Assembly (NCBI GenBank): GCA_028292315.1
Contig: JAQGMO010000301.1
Coordinates: 1-38,431 of the forward strand
Direction of reading: 5' to 3'
Length of the DNA stretch: 38,431 nt
Origin: Herminiimonas sp.
Lineage (GTDB): Bacteria; Pseudomonadota; Gammaproteobacteria; Burkholderiales; Burkholderiaceae_D
Below the pieces are notes generated by a model that did not search any database, was not told the origin of the DNA, and saw only the letters and a program-made list of their open reading frames with translations. Shown in pieces: positions 35,702-38,431 of the stretch. The translations under genes and the position numbers were made by a program. Each line of letters opens with the position of its first letter. Position 1 is the stretch's first letter.

Positions 35702-37212
35702 AAACAAATTTCGCACTTAAAGCCACTGCTTTGGCACTCGCTGGCGCTGGATTGGCATTTGGCGGCTACTGGCTGGGCATCCAGAAGCATGACAGCAAAG
35801 CGCCGACGCCCACCGCTTCCAGCGCAGAAGCCGGTGACAAGATTGACCCCAAGACCGGCCGCAGGGTGTTGTATTGGCACGACCCCATGGTGCCAGGCCA
35901 CAAGTTCGACAAGCCAGGCAAGAGTCCCTTTATGGATATGCAGCTGGTTCCGGTGTACGCGGACGAAGGCTCGGCGGACGGCGGCGTCAAGATTAATCCG
36001 TCGCTTCAGCAAAATCTGGGAATCAGGTTTGCCACAGTACGGCGCGAAGAGACCCGCGATTCGTTCGAGATGGTAGGCACAACGCAGTTTGACGAGAGCA
36101 TTGCTGAAGTCGTCCAAAGTCGCGTCACTGGTTATATCGACCGGCTTTATGCCCGTGCGCCAATGCAGCGGATTAAGCGTGGTGAGCCAGTCGCGTCCCT
36201 GTTTGTCCCTGACTGGATTGCGCCACAGGAAGAGTATTTGGCACTTAAGCGCGGCGGCAATAACGACCTGGCAGCCGCGGCGCGTCAACGAATGCGGGTA
36301 ATGTCTATCCCGGATGGACTGATTGCGCAAGCCGACCGTACTGGGCAAGCGCAGAAGCATATGACCCTTACCTCGCCGGTTACCGGAGTCATCACCGAGC
36401 TAGCCGTTCGCGATGGCGCTATGGTGTCACCCGGCATGACCGTCGCGAAGGTGGCCGGGCTCAACAAGGTATGGCTGGTTGCGGAAGTCCCGGAAGTGCT
36501 GGCCAATTCGGTGCGCACAGGAATGGCGGTCGGAGCCACATTCTCCGGGGACCCGAATCGGAAATATACCGGCAAAGTCCGCGAAATTCTGCCAGGTGTC
36601 AGTACCTCAACCCGAACCGTACAGGCCCGTCTTGAGCTGGACAACCGGGATGGGAGCCTTACGCCGGGAATGCTCATGCGCGTTCGCCTGGGCGCCGAAA
36701 AACCGGTTTCCCGCCTGCTGGTGCCTACTGAGTCAGTAATTACGACCGGTAAGCGTTCGGTTGTCCTGGTTGCCGGCGAAAACAACAGCATTCAGCCGGT
36801 AGTCGTAACGACCGGGCGAGACATGGGGGATGACACCGAAATTTTAAGCGGACTGACCGAGGGGCAAAAAGTCGTCGCGTCAGGGCAGTTCCTCATCGAT
36901 TCAGAAGCGAATTTGAGGTCGGTGTTGCCTAAATTCGCTGGTGAAGAAGCCAAGCCAGCTGCTCAGCCAGGTGCGGGCCCGGTGTATCGCGGGGTCGGGA
37001 CGGTCGAAAAGGTAGCGCCAGAGGCCCTTACCCTCTCACACAAACCGATTCCCGAGCTCAAGTGGGGAAACATGACCATGGACTTTAACAAGCCGCGCCC
37101 TGACGCGTTCGCGGAAATAAAGCCCGGTCAGGATATCGAATTCTCGTTCAGGGAGACCAAAGAAGGATACGTGCTTGAAAGCGTGATGCCGGTTGGCGGA
37201 GCCAGGAAATGA
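35698..37212 (+). CDS. cusB: CusB-type periplasmic adaptor with C-terminal CusF-like domain
   Basis: Links the inner-membrane pump to the outer-membrane channel and handles Cu(I). It has 504 residues: an N-terminal membrane anchor or signal (about 8-26); a heavy-metal-binding domain ([20 protein letters not shown] with [12 protein letters not shown], residues 59-93); the adaptor core with hairpin and lipoyl-like halves ([20 protein letters not shown], then [18 protein letters not shown]) and beta-barrel; and a CusF-like domain from about residue 430 ([22 protein letters not shown], then WGNMTMDF). Here the tryptophan and methionines WGNMTM match the CusF copper site. It overlaps both neighbours by ATGA. 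Confidence 0.94.
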   Translation: MKTNFALKATALALAGAGLAFGGYWLGIQKHDSKAPTPTASSAEAGDKIDPKTGRRVLYWHDPMVPGHKFDKPGKSPFMDMQLVPVYADEGSADGGVKINPSLQQNLGIRFATVRREETRDSFEMVGTTQFDESIAEVVQSRVTGYIDRLYARAPMQRIKRGEPVASLFVPDWIAPQEEYLALKRGGNNDLAAAARQRMRVMSIPDGLIAQADRTGQAQKHMTLTSPVTGVITELAVRDGAMVSPGMTVAKVAGLNKVWLVAEVPEVLANSVRTGMAVGATFSGDPNRKYTGKVREILPGVSTSTRTVQARLELDNRDGSLTPGMLMRVRLGAEKPVSRLLVPTESVITTGKRSVVLVAGENNSIQPVVVTTGRDMGDDTEILSGLTEGQKVVASGQFLIDSEANLRSVLPKFAGEEAKPAAQPGAGPVYRGVGTVEKVAPEALTLSHKPIPELKWGNMTMDFNKPRPDAFAEIKPGQDIEFSFRETKEGYVLESVMPVGGARK

Positions 37213-38431
37213 TTGCCCGGATTATTCGCGAGTCCATTGCCAACCGATTCTGGGTGTTGCTTGCGGCTGCAGGAATCGCTGCGTGGGGCTTGTGGTCTCT
37301 CGCCAAAACCCCTTTGGATGCGCTGCCGGACCTATCGGACACGCAAGTCATCATTCGTGCACAGTATCCGGGTAAAGCCCCTCAGATTGTCGAGGACCAG
37401 GTCACCTACCCATTGACCACCGCCTTGCTGGCGGTTCCGGGGGCGAAGACTGTCAGGGGCTATTCATTCTTTGGCGACTCTTTTGTCTATGTGCTGTTTG
37501 ATGACGCCACCGACCTGTACTGGGCTCGCTCGAGGGTCCTGGAATATATCAACCAGGTGCAAAGCCGGCTGCCTCAAGGCGTACGGGCCGAGCTTGGCCC
37601 GGATGGCACGGGAGTTGGCTGGATTTTCGAATATGCGCTGGTCGACCGCACCGGACAGAACGACCTGAGCCAATTGCGGGCATTGAATGACTGGTTTCTG
37701 AAGTTCGAGCTGAAAACCGTCCCGGATGTCGCAGAAGTTGCCAGCATCGGCGGGATGGTCAGGCAATATCAGGTGGTGCTGGACCCGGACAAGCTGCGCG
37801 CATTCGGCATATCCCATGCAAAGGTGCTTGACGCACTGGCAAAGGCTAATCAGGAATCCGGCGGCTCGGTGGTCGAGATGGCCGAGACCGAATATATGGT
37901 GCGCTCACGCGGCTATCTCCGCTCGCTGGAAGACTTTCGAAACGTCTTGTTAAGCGCCAGCGAAGCCGGAACGCCCGTGCTGCTCAGGGACGTGGCGACG
38001 GTGCGTCTCGGACCGGAAATGCGCCGCGGCATCGCAGAGCTCAATGGCGAAGGGGAGGTCGCCGGCGGCGTGGTGGTTATGCGCTCCGGCAAGAACGCTC
38101 TGGAAACCATCGCGGCTGTGAAAGCCAGGCTCGCTACGCTCCAAGGCTCGCTGCCGAAGGGCGTCGAAATCGTTACCACCTACGACCGTTCCAACCTGAT
38201 CAAGGCCGCCGTGGCCAATCTGCGCGACAAGCTCATCGAAGAGTTCATTGTGGTTGCCGTCGTCTGCGCGATTTTCCTGTTCCACCTGCGGAGCGCTTTT
38301 GTCGCGATTGTGTCGCTGCCGCTGGGGGTTCTTGCCGCATTCATCGTGATGCGGTACCAGGGCGTCAATGCCAACATCATGTCGCTTGGGGGTATTGCAA
38401 TCGCCATCGGCGCCATGGTCGATGCGGCCAT
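37209..38431 (+). CDS. cusA: CusA-type heavy-metal RND efflux pump, partial (3' end outside window)
   Basis: Inner-membrane proton-driven pump for Cu(I)/Ag(I). The first 407 residues of an expected 1040 or so are visible, with no stop to the right edge. It starts with [20 protein letters not shown] (first helix), then the segment [25 protein letters not shown] with the family's Asp-Leu-Ser-Asp pattern, [14 protein letters not shown], the porter subdomains, and transmembrane helices from about 350 ([21 protein letters not shown]) ending in [14 protein letters not shown], the helix-4 region in which HME-RND pumps carry the proton-relay aspartate. The ATG overlaps the cusB stop (ATGA). The later methionine ligands lie outside the window, so Cu/Ag specificity is inferred from context and similarity. 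Confidence 0.95.
   Translation, partial: MIARIIRESIANRFWVLLAAAGIAAWGLWSLAKTPLDALPDLSDTQVIIRAQYPGKAPQIVEDQVTYPLTTALLAVPGAKTVRGYSFFGDSFVYVLFDDATDLYWARSRVLEYINQVQSRLPQGVRAELGPDGTGVGWIFEYALVDRTGQNDLSQLRALNDWFLKFELKTVPDVAEVASIGGMVRQYQVVLDPDKLRAFGISHAKVLDALAKANQESGGSVVEMAETEYMVRSRGYLRSLEDFRNVLLSASEAGTPVLLRDVATVRLGPEMRRGIAELNGEGEVAGGVVVMRSGKNALETIAAVKARLATLQGSLPKGVEIVTTYDRSNLIKAAVANLRDKLIEEFIVVAVVCAIFLFHLRSAFVAIVSLPLGVLAAFIVMRYQGVNANIMSLGGIAIAIGAMVDAA

Noticed and set aside
23403-38431. Whole metal region as a mobile island with flanking repeats or integrase
   Set aside because: No transposase, integrase, tRNA or obvious flanking direct repeat was seen at the left border, and the right border is outside the window.

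Overview
The window looks like chromosome from a betaproteobacterium of the order Burkholderiales, most likely family Oxalobacteraceae (Herminiimonas/Herbaspirillum-like). This placement is inferred from the gene order kdsB-ycaR-lpxK-exbD-exbB next to xseA-sodB, the Kup and K+-independent H+-pyrophosphatase types, and the protein sequences; no rRNA gene is present to settle it. No tRNA, rRNA, CRISPR array, transposase or integrase was seen.

Positions 1-23402 are mostly housekeeping. On the minus strand lie an RsmB/NOP-type rRNA methyltransferase (cut by the left edge) and purN, then a secreted guanyl-type ribonuclease with its barstar-like inhibitor. A plus-strand gene for a small exported tyrosine/proline-repeat protein follows. 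Next, on the minus strand, come a patatin-like lipase, a gamma-glutamyltransferase lipoprotein and a short-chain dehydrogenase. A plus-strand TRIC/UPF0126 membrane protein precedes the minus-strand block hppA, adk, kdsB, ycaR, lpxK, exbD, exbB, in which nearly all neighbours from exbB to kdsB abut or overlap. The plus strand then carries xseA, sodB, a structured duplicated intergenic repeat, kup, and two neighbouring c-di-GMP genes (REC-GGDEF and Cache/PAS-GGDEF-EAL).

Positions 23403-38431 form an accessory metal-resistance region. The arsenic locus is decayed: arsR and arsH are intact, but acr3 and arsC between them keep only their two ends. A copper region follows: a 59-residue methionine-rich membrane peptide (minus), copA-cueR (plus), copZ (minus), then a minus-strand operon (33618 down to 28939) for an exported Cys/His-rich protein, a small periplasmic protein, a TolC-type lipoprotein, a Tat-exported multicopper oxidase, a CopI-like cupredoxin and a CusF-like protein. 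Diverging from it is a plus-strand operon for a small exported Cys/Met protein, a TolC-type outer-membrane protein, CusB and CusA (cut by the right edge).

The copper genes appear to work as one circuit. Three promoters with the 19-bp -35/-10 spacer and dyad typical of CueR can be read directly: before copA-cueR, before copZ and before the multicopper-oxidase operon. CopZ/CopA would clear cytoplasmic Cu(I), the oxidase, cupredoxin and CusF-like proteins would handle periplasmic copper, and CusCBA would pump it out. Four consecutive perfect or near-perfect palindromes (33725-33795) sit between the third CueR promoter and the divergent cus operon. They are unexplained by CueR and are the most interesting regulatory signal here. 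Other notable items are the internally deleted acr3/arsC remnants, the methionine-rich peptide absent from standard-length ORF calls, and the repeat pair after sodB, whose stems differ in sequence but both pair perfectly.
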